DNA from: Lysinibacillus sp. ZYM-1
GTDB taxonomy: Bacteria > Bacillota > Bacilli > Bacillales_A > Planococcaceae
Reading direction: 5' to 3'
Assembly (NCBI RefSeq): GCF_001308875.1
Contig: NZ_KQ465123.1
Location: 1 to 64,000 of the forward strand
DNA length: 64,000 nt
Shown here: positions 45,158-53,249 of the stretch, in pieces
Numbering within the stretch: the stretch's first letter is position 1
Layout: the number at the start of each line of letters is the position of its first letter
Position numbers and translations under genes: made by a program
Notes under the pieces: model-generated
Told to the model about the DNA's origin: nothing
Database searches by the model: none
What the model saw: only the letters and a program-made list of their open reading frames with translations

Positions 45158-46048
45158 TTACATGATGACCTGTGGTACTTTGGTTTTAAAATGAGTGAAT
45201 AAATAACATCCCACAATGACAATGAGACCACCAATTCCTTGCAGCCAGGACATATTTTCGCCAATAAACAGGTATGCGAGAAGGGCAGTGAAAATAGGAT
45301 TGAAGTTTAAAAAAATACCAGAAGTTGTCGCACCTAATTTCTGTACGCCGATATTCCAAAAAACCATACAAACAACAGTTGAGATTATACCTGTATAGAG
45401 CATCGAAAGAATGAAAGATGTATTGATATTGGTGAAGGTAAAATCCGTACTTGTAAATGGTGCGAGCATCAGTACACCGAATATGCCTGCATATAGGGTA
45501 GCCATTAATGGCGAGGTTGTTTGCATTGCCCACTTACTACATACTGAATAAAGTCCCCATACGCACACGGCTGCTAACATCCATAAATCACCTGTATTCA
45601 ATTGAAAATCCAGCAACAAATGCCAATCGCCTTTAGAAAGAACTAGTACCACCCCGAACAAGGAGAGAAGCATCGCTAACAACTGCCATCCAGTAATTTT
45701 TTCTTTTAGCAAGATAAACGAAAAAAGTGCAATAGATATTGTATTCATGGTAGAGATAAGACCAGCATTGGTAGATGTAGTGCGCTCCAAAGCTAAAAAT
45801 TGGAAAATATTGAATAGTGCAACCCCTGTTACACCCATGAACATTAACGGAACAATTGCTTGTTTAGGTGGGACTAATTTTCTTTCCTTCCACCAGACCA
45901 AAGGCACAAGGACTATAACGGCAATCAACCATCTGACCATTGTCAACGTCAATGGAGAAGCATGTGCAACAAGCGTCTTAGCAACAACAAAGTTCCCTCC
46001 CCACAGCAAGCTTGTGATAAGCATTAGACCCATATAAAATTTGACCAA
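45158..46048 (-). CDS. EamA/DMT family transporter
   Basis: A 296-residue protein with ten hydrophobic segments in two EamA repeats. Marks include LLWGGNFVVAKTL in helix 1, the AxFNIFQFLALERTT-like turn after helix 3 and FLNFNPIFTALLAYLFIGE in the second repeat. DMT transporters export amino acids or metabolites. The gene is divergent from an Lrp/AsnC regulator gene with a 187-bp shared control region, a common pairing in which Lrp controls an amino-acid exporter. That link is inferred. Confidence 0.92.
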   Translation of the reverse strand: MVKFYMGLMLITSLLWGGNFVVAKTLVAHASPLTLTMVRWLIAVIVLVPLVWWKERKLVPPKQAIVPLMFMGVTGVALFNIFQFLALERTTSTNAGLISTMNTISIALFSFILLKEKITGWQLLAMLLSLFGVVLVLSKGDWHLLLDFQLNTGDLWMLAAVCVWGLYSVCSKWAMQTTSPLMATLYAGIFGVLMLAPFTSTDFTFTNINTSFILSMLYTGIISTVVCMVFWNIGVQKLGATTSGIFLNFNPIFTALLAYLFIGENMSWLQGIGGLIVIVGCYLFTHFKTKVPQVIM

Positions 46049-46235
46049 GGTCGTAACACCCCTTTCAACTTATGTATACCAAGAATCATAGCACTATTGG
46101 TGATTTGACTGTATAATATTTTGTGGAAGTGAAAAACTTCAAAATTAATGAAAGATAATATGATTTTTTACGAATAATCTTCGGAAAAAGTCCTTTATAG
46201 ATATATGGCAAAAAATAATCAAAAGGGGAGAAATC

Positions 46236-46706
46236 ATGGAGGATATAAAAAATAAAGCGTTAGACAGTGTGGATCTTCAAATTTTAGATATTTTGCAGAG
46301 AGAGGTTCAAATTAGCAATGCCGAATTGGCTAGACGTGTAAACTTGTCCCCACCAGCCACACATACACGGGTCAAACGATTGGAAAATGAAGGATATATC
46401 GATCAGCAAGTTGCCATTTTAAATCAGGAAAAATTAGGATTCGATTTACTGTGCTATGTTTTTATGAGTACGGATATCCATCAAGCGAAGGAATTAGAAG
46501 AATTAGAAACCAGTTTAAAAACGATGACAGAAATATTAGAATGTCATTGTTTAACAGGTGCCTATGATTATTTATTAAAAATCGTCGTTCGGGATCGTCA
46601 AGAATTAAATCAATTTATTCGAAAATTAAATAAGTTAGGTATCTCTAGAATTCAAACAAATTTATCCTTACGGGAGATCAAATATTCCACGGTTTTACCA
46701 TTATAA
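46236..46706 (+). CDS. Lrp/AsnC family transcriptional regulator
   Basis: A 156-residue regulator. N-terminal winged helix-turn-helix: LDSVDLQILDILQREVQIS, then NAELARRVNLSPPATHTRVK (recognition helix) and LENEGYI. C-terminal RAM/AsnC ligand domain with HCLTGAYDYLLKIVVRD and the final TNLSLREIKYSTVLPL. These form octamers that sense amino acids. AAGGGGAG precedes the ATG. It is divergent from the EamA exporter, which is its likely target. Confidence 0.95.
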   Translation: MEDIKNKALDSVDLQILDILQREVQISNAELARRVNLSPPATHTRVKRLENEGYIDQQVAILNQEKLGFDLLCYVFMSTDIHQAKELEELETSLKTMTEILECHCLTGAYDYLLKIVVRDRQELNQFIRKLNKLGISRIQTNLSLREIKYSTVLPL

Positions 46707-46752
46707 AAACACAGCAAGTGTGAGTATCCTACTCAAACTTGCTGTGTTTTTC
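46706..46752. terminator. Bidirectional terminator
   Basis: AAAACACAGCAAGT plus TGAGT pairs with ACTCA plus ACTTGCTGTGTTTT, followed by T. It lies between the Lrp gene and the truncated resolvase gene, overlapping the end of the latter. Confidence 0.85.
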
Positions 46753-47190
46753 GTCTTCATTTGAACTTTTAGTCACATCATCAATATAACGATATAAAGT
46801 GGATTTACTAATACCTGTTTCGTTTTTTATGTCCATTAGTGAATAGGCTTTACTTTGATACATAGCAAATGCTTTACGTAAATTTTCATCTGATTTTTTG
46901 GGTCGTCCAATCGTTTTTCCGGCCTTTTTTGCTGCAACCAATCCAAAAGTTGTTGCATGGCTTTTCAATTGGGTTTGCAGATTTGAAAAGAGCGCAACGG
47001 TCTCCACTAAATTTAATTGTAAAAGGGTCGTATTGGAAAGTTGTTCTTCTAGGAAAGTGATCTTTACCTGATCTTTTGCTAATACGTTTAAGACATCTAA
47101 TAATTGATGAAAGGAGTCCGCTAGCACAACGAGATTTTCAACGACAATTTCATCTCCAGATTGGATGATCATTAATAAATCCTCTAACAT
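46729..47190 (-). pseudogene. Serine recombinase/resolvase lacking its catalytic N-terminus
   Basis: A 153-residue reading. It begins inside the resolvase fold: MLEDLLMIIQSGDEIVVENL corresponds to the 'RPxFxxMLxxLxxGD' region of full proteins, and the in-frame codons just before it read RPK. AAKKAGKTIGRPKK and the C-terminal helix-turn-helix (SLMDIKNETGISKSTLYRYI) are intact. The first ~50 residues with the catalytic Ser are missing; a stop lies a few codons upstream. It cannot recombine DNA but could still bind it. The break coincides with the 5' break of the next gene. Confidence 0.75.
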
Positions 47191-47192
47191 CT

Positions 47193-47516
47193 TTGGTCGA
47201 TGTTGTATATGTAGTCAATGTCGAAAAAGTGAAGAATGAGCTTTTACTAGCAGGTTCGATTGAAAAAGTGGAACTAGCACGTCAGCGAAAAATTGCCCCC
47301 GTCGAACAAGCATTACTTGCAGCCAACATCCAATATCACATAACGATATTAAAAGGGGAACCTGGCTTGGAAATTATTCGCTATGCCCATGAACAACAAG
47401 TGGATTTAGTGGTTATCGGTAGTCGTGGGTTAAATAGTCTCCAGGAAATGGTCCTGGGCAGTGTGAGCCATAAAGTGATGAAACGCGTCCAATGCCCTGC
47501 TTTAATTGTTAAATAA
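47193..47516 (+). pseudogene. Universal stress protein (UspA) lacking its N-terminus
   Basis: A 107-residue reading from a TTG with no ribosome binding site. It starts at VDVVYVVNVEKV, which is the second strand of the UspA fold, and keeps the C-terminal ATP-binding motif VIGSRGLNSLQEMVLGSVSH (G-2x-G-9x-G-S). About 35 N-terminal residues, with the first strand and its Asp, are absent; a stop codon lies nine codons upstream. It is probably not expressed or not functional. It abuts the truncated resolvase head to head. Confidence 0.7.
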
Positions 47517-47521
47517 ATCTC

Positions 47522-47575
47522 AGCTGTCCCAACAGGTTGTCTAGAATGACAATCGTGTAGGTGGCAGCTTTTTTA
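47522..47575 (+). terminator. Probable terminator
   Basis: AGCTGTC pairs with GGCAGCT (one G-U pair) and an inner TTGT/ACAA stem lies within the loop, followed by six T. It would end the UspA remnant. Confidence 0.6.
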
Positions 47576-47640
47576 ATGTGATATAACAAACGTGAGAGAA
47601 AAGGTGAGAACCCACTCTATTCCAAGTAAACACTCAAACA

Positions 47641-47700
47641 GGCAACTGGAAGGTTGCTTATGTTTGACATGCAACCTTGTAGTTGCCTATAATCAATATA
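47641..47700 (+). promoter_or_regulatory. Consensus promoter and paired operators of the ArsR-glyoxalase unit
   Basis: TTGACA (47664-47669) and TATAAT (47688-47693) are separated by 18 bases. GGCAACTGGAAGGTTGC (47641-47657) and its near inverted copy GCAACCTTGTAGTTGCC (47671-47687) match at 15 of 17 positions; the second exactly fills the promoter spacer. The transcript should start at or next to the ATG at 47700. Confidence 0.8.
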
Positions 47701-47978
47701 TGAATTGGGATAAAGAAGCTATATTCAAAGCACTTGCAGACGCGACTCGGAGGCATATATTAGACGAACTTTCAGAACGAAATGAGATGACATTATATGA
47801 GTTAACGGTACGTCTTCTCATGAAGTATGAGCTTTCCATTTCGAGACAAGCCATTGCCAAACATCTTGCTGTTTTGGAGGGGGCAGGACTTGTCACTTCT
47901 AGACGAAAGGGCAAATATCGAGTTGTTATTTTTAACAATGAACCACTTAAAGATTTACTGAAGAGATGGATAGAGTAA
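47700..47978 (+). CDS. ArsR family transcriptional regulator, probably leaderless
   Basis: A 92-residue winged-helix repressor from ATG 47700. It opens with the family's KEAIFKALADATRRHILDEL, then the recognition helix SISRQAIAKHLAVLEGAGLV and the wing RRKGKYRVVIFN. No metal-binding Cys pair is visible, so it belongs to the non-metal group like SdpR and regulators of SRPBCC proteins. There is no ribosome binding site; the promoter puts the transcript start on the ATG. Longer readings run through the promoter and are rejected. It heads an operon with a glyoxalase-fold gene 69 bases downstream and should repress itself through the paired operators. Confidence 0.88.
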   Translation: MNWDKEAIFKALADATRRHILDELSERNEMTLYELTVRLLMKYELSISRQAIAKHLAVLEGAGLVTSRRKGKYRVVIFNNEPLKDLLKRWIE

Positions 47979-48047
47979 TTTTATCAAATGGAACAGTAGT
48001 AGGGCTTACAAGCCATTTACTACAACTAGCATAGGAGGCTAAATCGA

Positions 48048-48431
48048 ATGAATATTATCGTTAACAGTTTATTCGTAACAGACCAAGCAAAGGCACTGAC
48101 ATTTTATACAGAAAAGCTAGGATTTGTTAAAAAGGAAGATGTGCCGTTAGGGAAATTTAGATGGCTGACACTTGTATCGGCAGATGATCAAGATGGAACG
48201 GAACTTTTACTGGAACCTGATGAGCATCCTGCGGCTAAGGAATATCAAAAGAGGATATTTGCTGATGGTATCCCGGCCACAATGTTCGGTGTGGCGGATA
48301 TTCATCAAGAGCATAAGCGTTTACTAGAAAAAGGTGTGAAATTTACGATTGCCCCAACAAAAATGGGGGCTGTCACAATAGCGGTCTTGGACGATACTTG
48401 TGGCAACCTTATTCAGATTATCCAAAAGTAA
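48048..48431 (+). CDS. VOC/glyoxalase superfamily protein
   Basis: A 127-residue protein of two beta-alpha-beta-beta-beta modules. FVTDQAKALTFYTEKLGF opens the first, GTELLLEPDEHPAAKEYQ follows, and the second ends VAVLDDTCGNLIQIIQK-like with DTCGNLIQI (the usual D-P-x-G-N motif with P replaced). The metal-binding residues are partly visible. The family covers glyoxalases, dioxygenases and antibiotic-binding proteins. AGGAGG precedes the ATG by nine bases. Cotranscription with the ArsR gene implies inducible expression by an unknown ligand. Confidence 0.88.
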   Translation: MNIIVNSLFVTDQAKALTFYTEKLGFVKKEDVPLGKFRWLTLVSADDQDGTELLLEPDEHPAAKEYQKRIFADGIPATMFGVADIHQEHKRLLEKGVKFTIAPTKMGAVTIAVLDDTCGNLIQIIQK

Positions 48432-48440
48432 TCCAATATT

Positions 48441-48480
48441 AAAGCGTGTTTTGATGTGGTATTTTCAAAACACGCTTTTT
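48441..48480 (+). terminator. Rho-independent terminator
   Basis: AAAGCGTGTTTTGA pairs with TCAAAACACGCTTT, followed by TT. It ends the ArsR-glyoxalase operon. Confidence 0.88.
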
Positions 48481-48484
48481 CTAT

Positions 48485-48664
48485 CTATTCATGTATTGCT
48501 AAACCTCGGTCATCATCCAATAGATCGAGATTTTCTTTTGGCACGGCATTCACGGTCTGTTCTTTAGCTTCAGCTTCTTCACTTGGTGGCGCTTCCTCGG
48601 ATGAACAGGCTGCTAAAAGTAATAGAAATAGTAACACTAGACTAACTGACAGTAATTTCTGCAT
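48485..48664 (-). CDS. Small lipoprotein
   Basis: A 59-residue lipoprotein started at MQKLLSVSLV, eight bases after GGAGG; a start 45 bases upstream precedes that site. The lipobox is LLAAC (Cys about 20), followed by an acidic tail rich in Glu, Pro and Ala and ending DDDRGLAIHE. The mature chain is about 40 residues and likely unstructured. Function unknown. Confidence 0.7.
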   Translation of the reverse strand: MQKLLSVSLVLLFLLLLAACSSEEAPPSEEAEAKEQTVNAVPKENLDLLDDDRGLAIHE

Positions 48665-48757
48665 GAGGCAAACCTCCATCAATAAATCGTTGATATGAAT
48701 ATTTTGCACATTTTCATACAGATTATGTTTAGTATCATTGCTATTTAAAATTTTTTA

Positions 48758-49600
48758 TTAAACGACCGTGTTACTAATGATTTTATTAAAGCCATTGTTG
48801 GTTGCACGATTAATAAGCTGTTGAATAGATTGCACTGCACTATCTGAGAATATATACCAGCTGTTGTTGCTAACATCATGGAGAAGAACCTTTGGAAAAC
48901 CTTCTAATAATTCATCAGGGAATGCTTGGTTTAAGGAATAGATGTCGAACTGTTGAATACTTTTATTGTCAGTATTCATAAAATCATATTGTCCAAGCTT
49001 ATAATAGGATCCAGGTGTGTCAAGATTCAATTGCCAAGAATAGTCCTTAGGAGCCTCTACTTTGTTTCCTTTTTGTTGGAAGATTTCGAACATATCATGG
49101 TGATAGCTATTGCCCTTGATTTCCTGAATGATTCCACCCATTGTCATGTGATATTCATAGTGAAGGGCTTTTATTTTTTGATTGCCAATTAGTAGTGGTT
49201 TCGTTGCGATATTGACAATACCTTGTTTGTAATCAACTTGACTGCCAAATGTTTCCGCAATAAAGCGGATTGGTACATAAGTACGATTGTTTTTAAGGTA
49301 TGGCGTTCCATCCAAATGCTCGGTTTTACCATTTTTAATCACTGTCTGGCTATTGAGATTTAAAATAATAGTTGACTGGTTCTTTGAAAGGGTGATTTTG
49401 GAATCCTTCCACTGAACTTGTGCACCCAAATTTTCACTAATTACACGTAATGGTACCATAGTTCGATTGTTCTTAAGCTCAGGTGTTGCATCTGTTTTCA
49501 CTACAACTTCGTCAATCTTGATTTGGGTCGTTGCCGCATCAGCAGGAGATGCCGTCCATAATATAGATGTTAATAATAGGCCTGTGAAGATTTTTTTCAT
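48758..49600 (-). CDS. Secreted protein with copper-amine-oxidase N-terminal (stalk) domains
   Basis: A 280-residue exported protein: signal peptide about 1-22 (cleavage near ADA), then two stalk-domain repeats, each with the hallmark: KNNRTMVPLRVISENLGA (about 43-60) and KNNRTYVPIRFIAETFGS (about 102-119). This domain is an extracellular beta-structure common in wall-associated proteins of bacilli. The last ~150 residues are a separate, unrecognised domain. It is probably surface-exposed; no enzyme motif is visible. GGAGAC precedes the ATG. Confidence 0.9.
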   Translation of the reverse strand: MKKIFTGLLLTSILWTASPADAATTQIKIDEVVVKTDATPELKNNRTMVPLRVISENLGAQVQWKDSKITLSKNQSTIILNLNSQTVIKNGKTEHLDGTPYLKNNRTYVPIRFIAETFGSQVDYKQGIVNIATKPLLIGNQKIKALHYEYHMTMGGIIQEIKGNSYHHDMFEIFQQKGNKVEAPKDYSWQLNLDTPGSYYKLGQYDFMNTDNKSIQQFDIYSLNQAFPDELLEGFPKVLLHDVSNNSWYIFSDSAVQSIQQLINRATNNGFNKIISNTVV

Positions 49601-49741
49601 TGTATTTAGTCTCCTTTATTTTAGTGACCTTATTTTACCATAAAATTCTAATACTATAATGATAGTTTACTATTTATTATTTTTTAACAGTGTATAAAGC
49701 GTTTTTGAAATCGAATACTAAGCTCGAAAGGAGGTTTTTTT

Positions 49742-49906
49742 GTGAAATTTTTAACATGGGGAATAGTTGGTGCAGCTCTTTTTGCTGTCATGAAAGGCTA
49801 TGGGAAATCGAACCAAGGACAGAAGGATAGCTATCAACAAACGACAACACCTGTTCAATTAGTGGCTAATGCTAACCCTTTGACAGCTAATACACCGAAA
49901 CAGTAA
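49742..49906 (+). CDS. Small membrane protein (54 aa)
   Basis: GTG at 49742 follows AAAGGAGG by seven bases; 54 codons to TAA. One short hydrophobic helix (LTWGIVGAALFAVMKGY, about 4-20) leads to a polar tail rich in Gln, Asn and Thr. The N-terminal form resembles small bacillus membrane proteins of unknown role. A strong terminator follows, supporting a real transcription unit. Confidence 0.6.
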   Translation: MKFLTWGIVGAALFAVMKGYGKSNQGQKDSYQQTTTPVQLVANANPLTANTPKQ

Positions 49907-49916
49907 GAGGTGCCGA

Positions 49917-49956
49917 AAGCTTATAGATCGCTTTGATCTATAAGCTTCTATTTTTT
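49917..49956 (+). terminator. Rho-independent terminator
   Basis: AAGCTTATAGATC pairs with GATCTATAAGCTT around GCTTT, followed by CTATTTTTT. It ends the 54-residue gene. Confidence 0.88.
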
Positions 49957-50068
49957 ACATTATTATCCTTTGTTTGATATAATAGTTTGTTTCTAGAATT
50001 ATATTGGCAGTCTTCGGCAATTTCCCTTCAAAAAAAAGAAGAACACCGACTCGGGTTCTTCTCGCAAT

Positions 50069-50506
50069 TTATTTGCTTTGTGTTTGTAAGGCTAGTCGGA
50101 CGCCTAGACCGATATAGACAAAGCCAACTGTTTTTTCAAGCCAACGGGAGCTTCCACTTGCTTTAGTAAAGATTTTTTCACCAATAAAGCTTGTTACAAT
50201 AGCTAGTAGAATCGTATACAAGATAAATTGTGGTAAAAAGGCAAGGAAAAATAATGCCGTTTTTGGATTTAATATTTCTGCTAGAAAGCCTTGGCGGAAT
50301 GAGGTACTCGCAGGGCTTTGTTCGACAGTAGGTTGATGCACTCATCACAACAAATGTAATGCCCAGTGTTAGCAGTTGGACTGTAACAGATTGCTCGTTA
50401 TGTTGGATCAGCCACTGCCTTTGAAGTGGTGAAATATGTTGGTGTAGCTTATCTTGTGTATTTAGGGATACAAATGCTCCTCACGAAACCGAAGAAAATT
50501 GAATGA
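50069..50506. pseudogene. Shuffled LysE/RhtB family amino-acid exporter
   Basis: Four LysE-type segments are present but out of order. On the plus strand 50405-50506 reads SATAFEVVKYVGVAYLVYLG then IQMLL and stops (the middle of a LysE protein). On the minus strand, 50390-50341 reads SVTVQLLTLGITFVVMS, which belongs after FLPQF. Next 50341-50230 reads SFRQGFLAEILNPKTALFF and LAFLPQF, and 50229-50069 reads ILYTILLAIVTSF to the end. The expected order is middle, NPKTALFF segment, QLLTLG segment, end. The N-terminus is missing. The product cannot be a working exporter. Confidence 0.65.
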
Positions 50507-50545
50507 AAAAAAATTCAGAAAATATATTCGAGGGTGGGTGATGTC

Positions 50546-50791
50546 ATGAAATTGAATTTATCCTATAGTTTACAGCTATTATTCTGTGTGATCATCTTGA
50601 TTATCAGCATTTATTGTCTTTCAACAAAAGATTTTACGTTACTACCAATTTCATTAGCTTTTGTAGGATTTTCTTTCCTTCTCATCGGTCTGAGAGAATG
50701 GCGAAGAGCCAAAAAATCAGTGATTAGTATTCTTTCATTTGGCACTGCTATTTTTATACTTTTGATTGTAGGTCAATCATTGTTTGGCTAG
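50546..50791 (+). CDS. DUF3953-like small membrane protein
   Basis: An 81-residue protein started at MKLNLSYSLQ after GGGTGGGTG; a GTG 12 bases upstream overlaps that site. It has three hydrophobic stretches: about 7-24, 32-48 and 58-77, with REWRRAKKS between the last two. The layout and motif match DUF3953 proteins as I recall them; function unknown. It is monocistronic, just after the scrambled LysE locus. Confidence 0.7.
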   Translation: MKLNLSYSLQLLFCVIILIISIYCLSTKDFTLLPISLAFVGFSFLLIGLREWRRAKKSVISILSFGTAIFILLIVGQSLFG

Positions 50792-50866
50792 TCTTTTTAT
50801 TTTTTAATACCAACTACTAATATTTAGTGATAGAATAAGGTAATAAAAATAGTTGGAGGTATGAAC

Positions 50867-51292
50867 ATGTTAACTAGTCAACAAATACAAGCAATTTTGC
50901 CTCACCGTTATCCGTTCCTATTGGTGGATCGTATTGATGAATTAGAGGAAGGAAAACGAGCAGTAGGGCTTAAAAATGTGACCATCAATGAGGAGTTTTT
51001 TAATGGTCATTTTCCCCAGTATCCTGTGATGCCGGGCGTACTGATTGTGGAAGCACTAGCGCAAGTTAGCGCGGTGATAATGCTGACAAAGGCAGGAAAT
51101 GAGGGGAGACTCGGATTATTGGCAGGTATTGATCAATGTCGTTTTAAAAAACAAGTGAAGCCAGGGGATCAATTACGTCTTGAAGTAGATATCACACGCG
51201 TAAAAGGGTCAATCGGTAAAGGTAAGGGCATTGCAACGGTCGATGGAGAGTTGGTTTGTGAAATGGAACTTGTTTTCGCGTTTGGGAATTAA
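50867..51292 (+). CDS. fabZ: 3-hydroxyacyl-ACP dehydratase FabZ
   Basis: A 141-residue hot-dog-fold enzyme started at [20 protein letters not shown], six bases after GGAGGT; an adjacent upstream ATG abuts the site. The catalytic His is in [13 protein letters not shown] (about 47) and the Glu in EALAQVSAV (about 61). It removes water from beta-hydroxyacyl-ACP in fatty acid elongation in the cytoplasm. Length is normal. It stands alone here rather than in a fab or wall-synthesis cluster. Confidence 0.95.
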   Translation: MLTSQQIQAILPHRYPFLLVDRIDELEEGKRAVGLKNVTINEEFFNGHFPQYPVMPGVLIVEALAQVSAVIMLTKAGNEGRLGLLAGIDQCRFKKQVKPGDQLRLEVDITRVKGSIGKGKGIATVDGELVCEMELVFAFGN

Positions 51293-51437
51293 CCAATTAG
51301 CTGAATAAACTGATAAAGGAAAGATTCAAAGGGCATGTAAAAATAGCAAGAGACTTTCCACAAGGCGTACTACACCCCCAACTTTCTTTCATATAATAAA
51401 TGGACTGACAGTAAACAAAATGGGAGGATGAAGGGGA

Positions 51438-51932
51438 TTGAGGGTCGCCATTTTTGAAAGTAAAGAAGAACTGTTAAGGCCAGAGAAAGCATTGGATAAC
51501 GATTTTTGTGATCATTTTGTACAAAAAATGCATAAACAGATTCTCCATAAAAAGCTTCACCAAGATATATATCATTCTTATTTTGTTATTTTTCAACAAC
51601 AATATACAAGGCAAGAGCTAAGCTTTATAATCCATATGTTAAGGCTTCAGGCGGATGAAATTTTGCGATTAAAGCCTATTTTCATCACATTAAGTGGGGT
51701 CATTTTGTCTGTTTTTACGTTAATTGCTGCTACGATAAATAGTAAATTTATGATGGGGCATTCGCTTGTCCAAATTGTGGCATTGGCTATAGTAAGTTTG
51801 AATGTCGCCATTCTATTTATTTCCTATAAAATTGAAAAAGAACATAAGAGAGTGCAAGATGTAATTGCGTTATTAGATTATTACATCACAATTTATCAGG
51901 CAGGGGATGACAAACATGCAAAGCATAATTGA
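51438..51932 (+). CDS. Two-helix membrane protein of unknown function
   Basis: A 164-residue protein from a TTG start after GGGAGGATGAAGGGG. The first ~75 residues are a soluble, charged helical region (HKQILHKKLHQDIYHSYFVI), followed by two membrane helices (about 80-100 and 113-131) and a short helical tail. No family was recognised. Its 3' end overlaps the DinB-like pseudogene by 17 bases, so the two were translationally coupled. Confidence 0.6.
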   Translation: MRVAIFESKEELLRPEKALDNDFCDHFVQKMHKQILHKKLHQDIYHSYFVIFQQQYTRQELSFIIHMLRLQADEILRLKPIFITLSGVILSVFTLIAATINSKFMMGHSLVQIVALAIVSLNVAILFISYKIEKEHKRVQDVIALLDYYITIYQAGDDKHAKHN

Positions 51933-52368
51933 GCAATTACAATATTGGCTCCTTAAAGTGCCAGAAGCATTTCATGTCATGACAGAAACGGAAATGACCC
52001 AACGACCTGCTCCGAATAAATGGTCTAAAAAAGAATTTTTAGGTCATTTATGCGATTCTGCTCTCGTCAACCTTGAACGATTTGTAAAGATCCAGTATGA
52101 AACTTCACCATACGTAGTGACTACATACGACCAAGTCCAATGGGTCGAGCTACAAGGCTATCAAAAAATTCCAATAGATGACATTTTATTATGATGGACG
52201 AGCTTAAACAAAAAAATGATGGAAATGTTGGAAAAACTTACAACGCAAACTTTATCTCGAACATGTGATATTGGTCAACCGCAATGGGTCACACTTGAAT
52301 GGCTTATCCAAGATTATCTCGACCATTTGGAACACCATGTGAAAAAGCACATTTTAATGGAACCATGA
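51916..52368 (+). pseudogene. DinB/YfiT-like metal-dependent protein gene with internal stop
   Basis: From ATG 51916 the frame runs 92 codons to TGA at 52192-52194, then continues in the same frame for another 57 codons to TGA at 52366. The first part has APNKWSKKEFLGHLCDSALV (the DinB-like helix with the first His) and the second ends LIQDYLDHLEHHVKKHI (the second His pair). Joined, the ~150 residues match the four-helix DinB/YfiT family. One point mutation or sequencing error at the TGA would explain the split. It overlaps the gene before it. Confidence 0.8.
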
Positions 52369-52446
52369 TATTTATCGAAACTTAAGCATTTTTTTTCGAA
52401 ATCCTCAAATAATAAAGTACGAAAAAATATTTGGGGACGTGAAGAT

Positions 52447-53193
52447 TTGAAAAAATTATTACTGTTTTTACTGCCGCTATGTCTGATTACGGTTTCGTTT
52501 TTTTATGTCAAAGCGAGTTCATATGACAATAAAGGAAGAAGGCATTATGAAGAAGCAGGCCAAATACTTTGGGAAATCAAAACAGATGAGAAAATCATCG
52601 CCCTCACTTTTGATGATGGACCACACCGTAAGTACACAGCCGATATTCTAGATGTATTGGAAAAATATCATGCAAAAGGAACCTTCTTTATTGTCGGTCA
52701 AAATGCGGAAAAAAATCCTGAACTTATATCGAGAATGTACGATGAGGGGCATGAATTAGCCAACCATACATTTACCCACCCTTTAAAAACAAATGTTTCG
52801 AATTTAATGAAGGAAATTGATCAAACCAATGCCACTCTTTATAGTATTACCGGCTTTAGGCCGACCTTATTCCGTCCAGTTGAAGGTCAATTTTCAGATG
52901 CGATGATTGATGCAATCGCAAAAGAGGGCTATAAAGTCGTGATGTGGTCTTGGCATTTGGATACACTTGACTGGAAAGGCCCCGGAGTCAATCGAATTGT
53001 AAATACCGTATTAAAAGGAGTAAAGGCAGGTAATATTGTCTTATTTCATGATGGTGGGGGTAACCGATCACAAACCGTGAAGGCGCTAGAGCAAGTTTTA
53101 CCGGAGCTTGAAAAACAGGGTTATCGCTTTGTGACTGTTTCAGAATTGCTTGAAGTACAGATGAATTATAAAAAAATGGAAAAAAAGCAGTAG
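52447..53193 (+). CDS. Polysaccharide deacetylase family protein (NodB domain)
   Basis: A 248-residue exported enzyme from a TTG start after GGGGACG; signal or anchor helix about 1-21. The NodB motifs are TFDDGPH (about 59-65; catalytic and metal Asp), ANHTFTHP (about 110; metal His pair), RPVEGQFS (motif 3, with PVEG in place of the usual PPYG), WSWHLDTLDW (motif 4) and LFHDGGG (motif 5). It should remove acetyl groups from peptidoglycan or another glycan outside the cell. The altered motif 3 may shift specificity. Ends at a bidirectional terminator. Confidence 0.9.
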   Translation: MKKLLLFLLPLCLITVSFFYVKASSYDNKGRRHYEEAGQILWEIKTDEKIIALTFDDGPHRKYTADILDVLEKYHAKGTFFIVGQNAEKNPELISRMYDEGHELANHTFTHPLKTNVSNLMKEIDQTNATLYSITGFRPTLFRPVEGQFSDAMIDAIAKEGYKVVMWSWHLDTLDWKGPGVNRIVNTVLKGVKAGNIVLFHDGGGNRSQTVKALEQVLPELEKQGYRFVTVSELLEVQMNYKKMEKKQ

Positions 53194-53224
53194 TGTTGAG
53201 AGCCTTCTTTCAACACTACTTTTC
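53189..53224. terminator. Bidirectional terminator
   Basis: AGTAGTGTTGA pairs with TCAACACTACT around GAGCCTTCTT-like loop, followed by TTTCG. It overlaps the stop of the deacetylase gene. Confidence 0.82.
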
Positions 53225-53249
53225 GTTGCGCTTTCTCTTTATGTAAAGG

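Noticed and set aside
47592-47699. N-terminal extension of the ArsR protein
   Set aside because: It would run through a consensus promoter and both operator sites, and the extra residues match nothing in the family.
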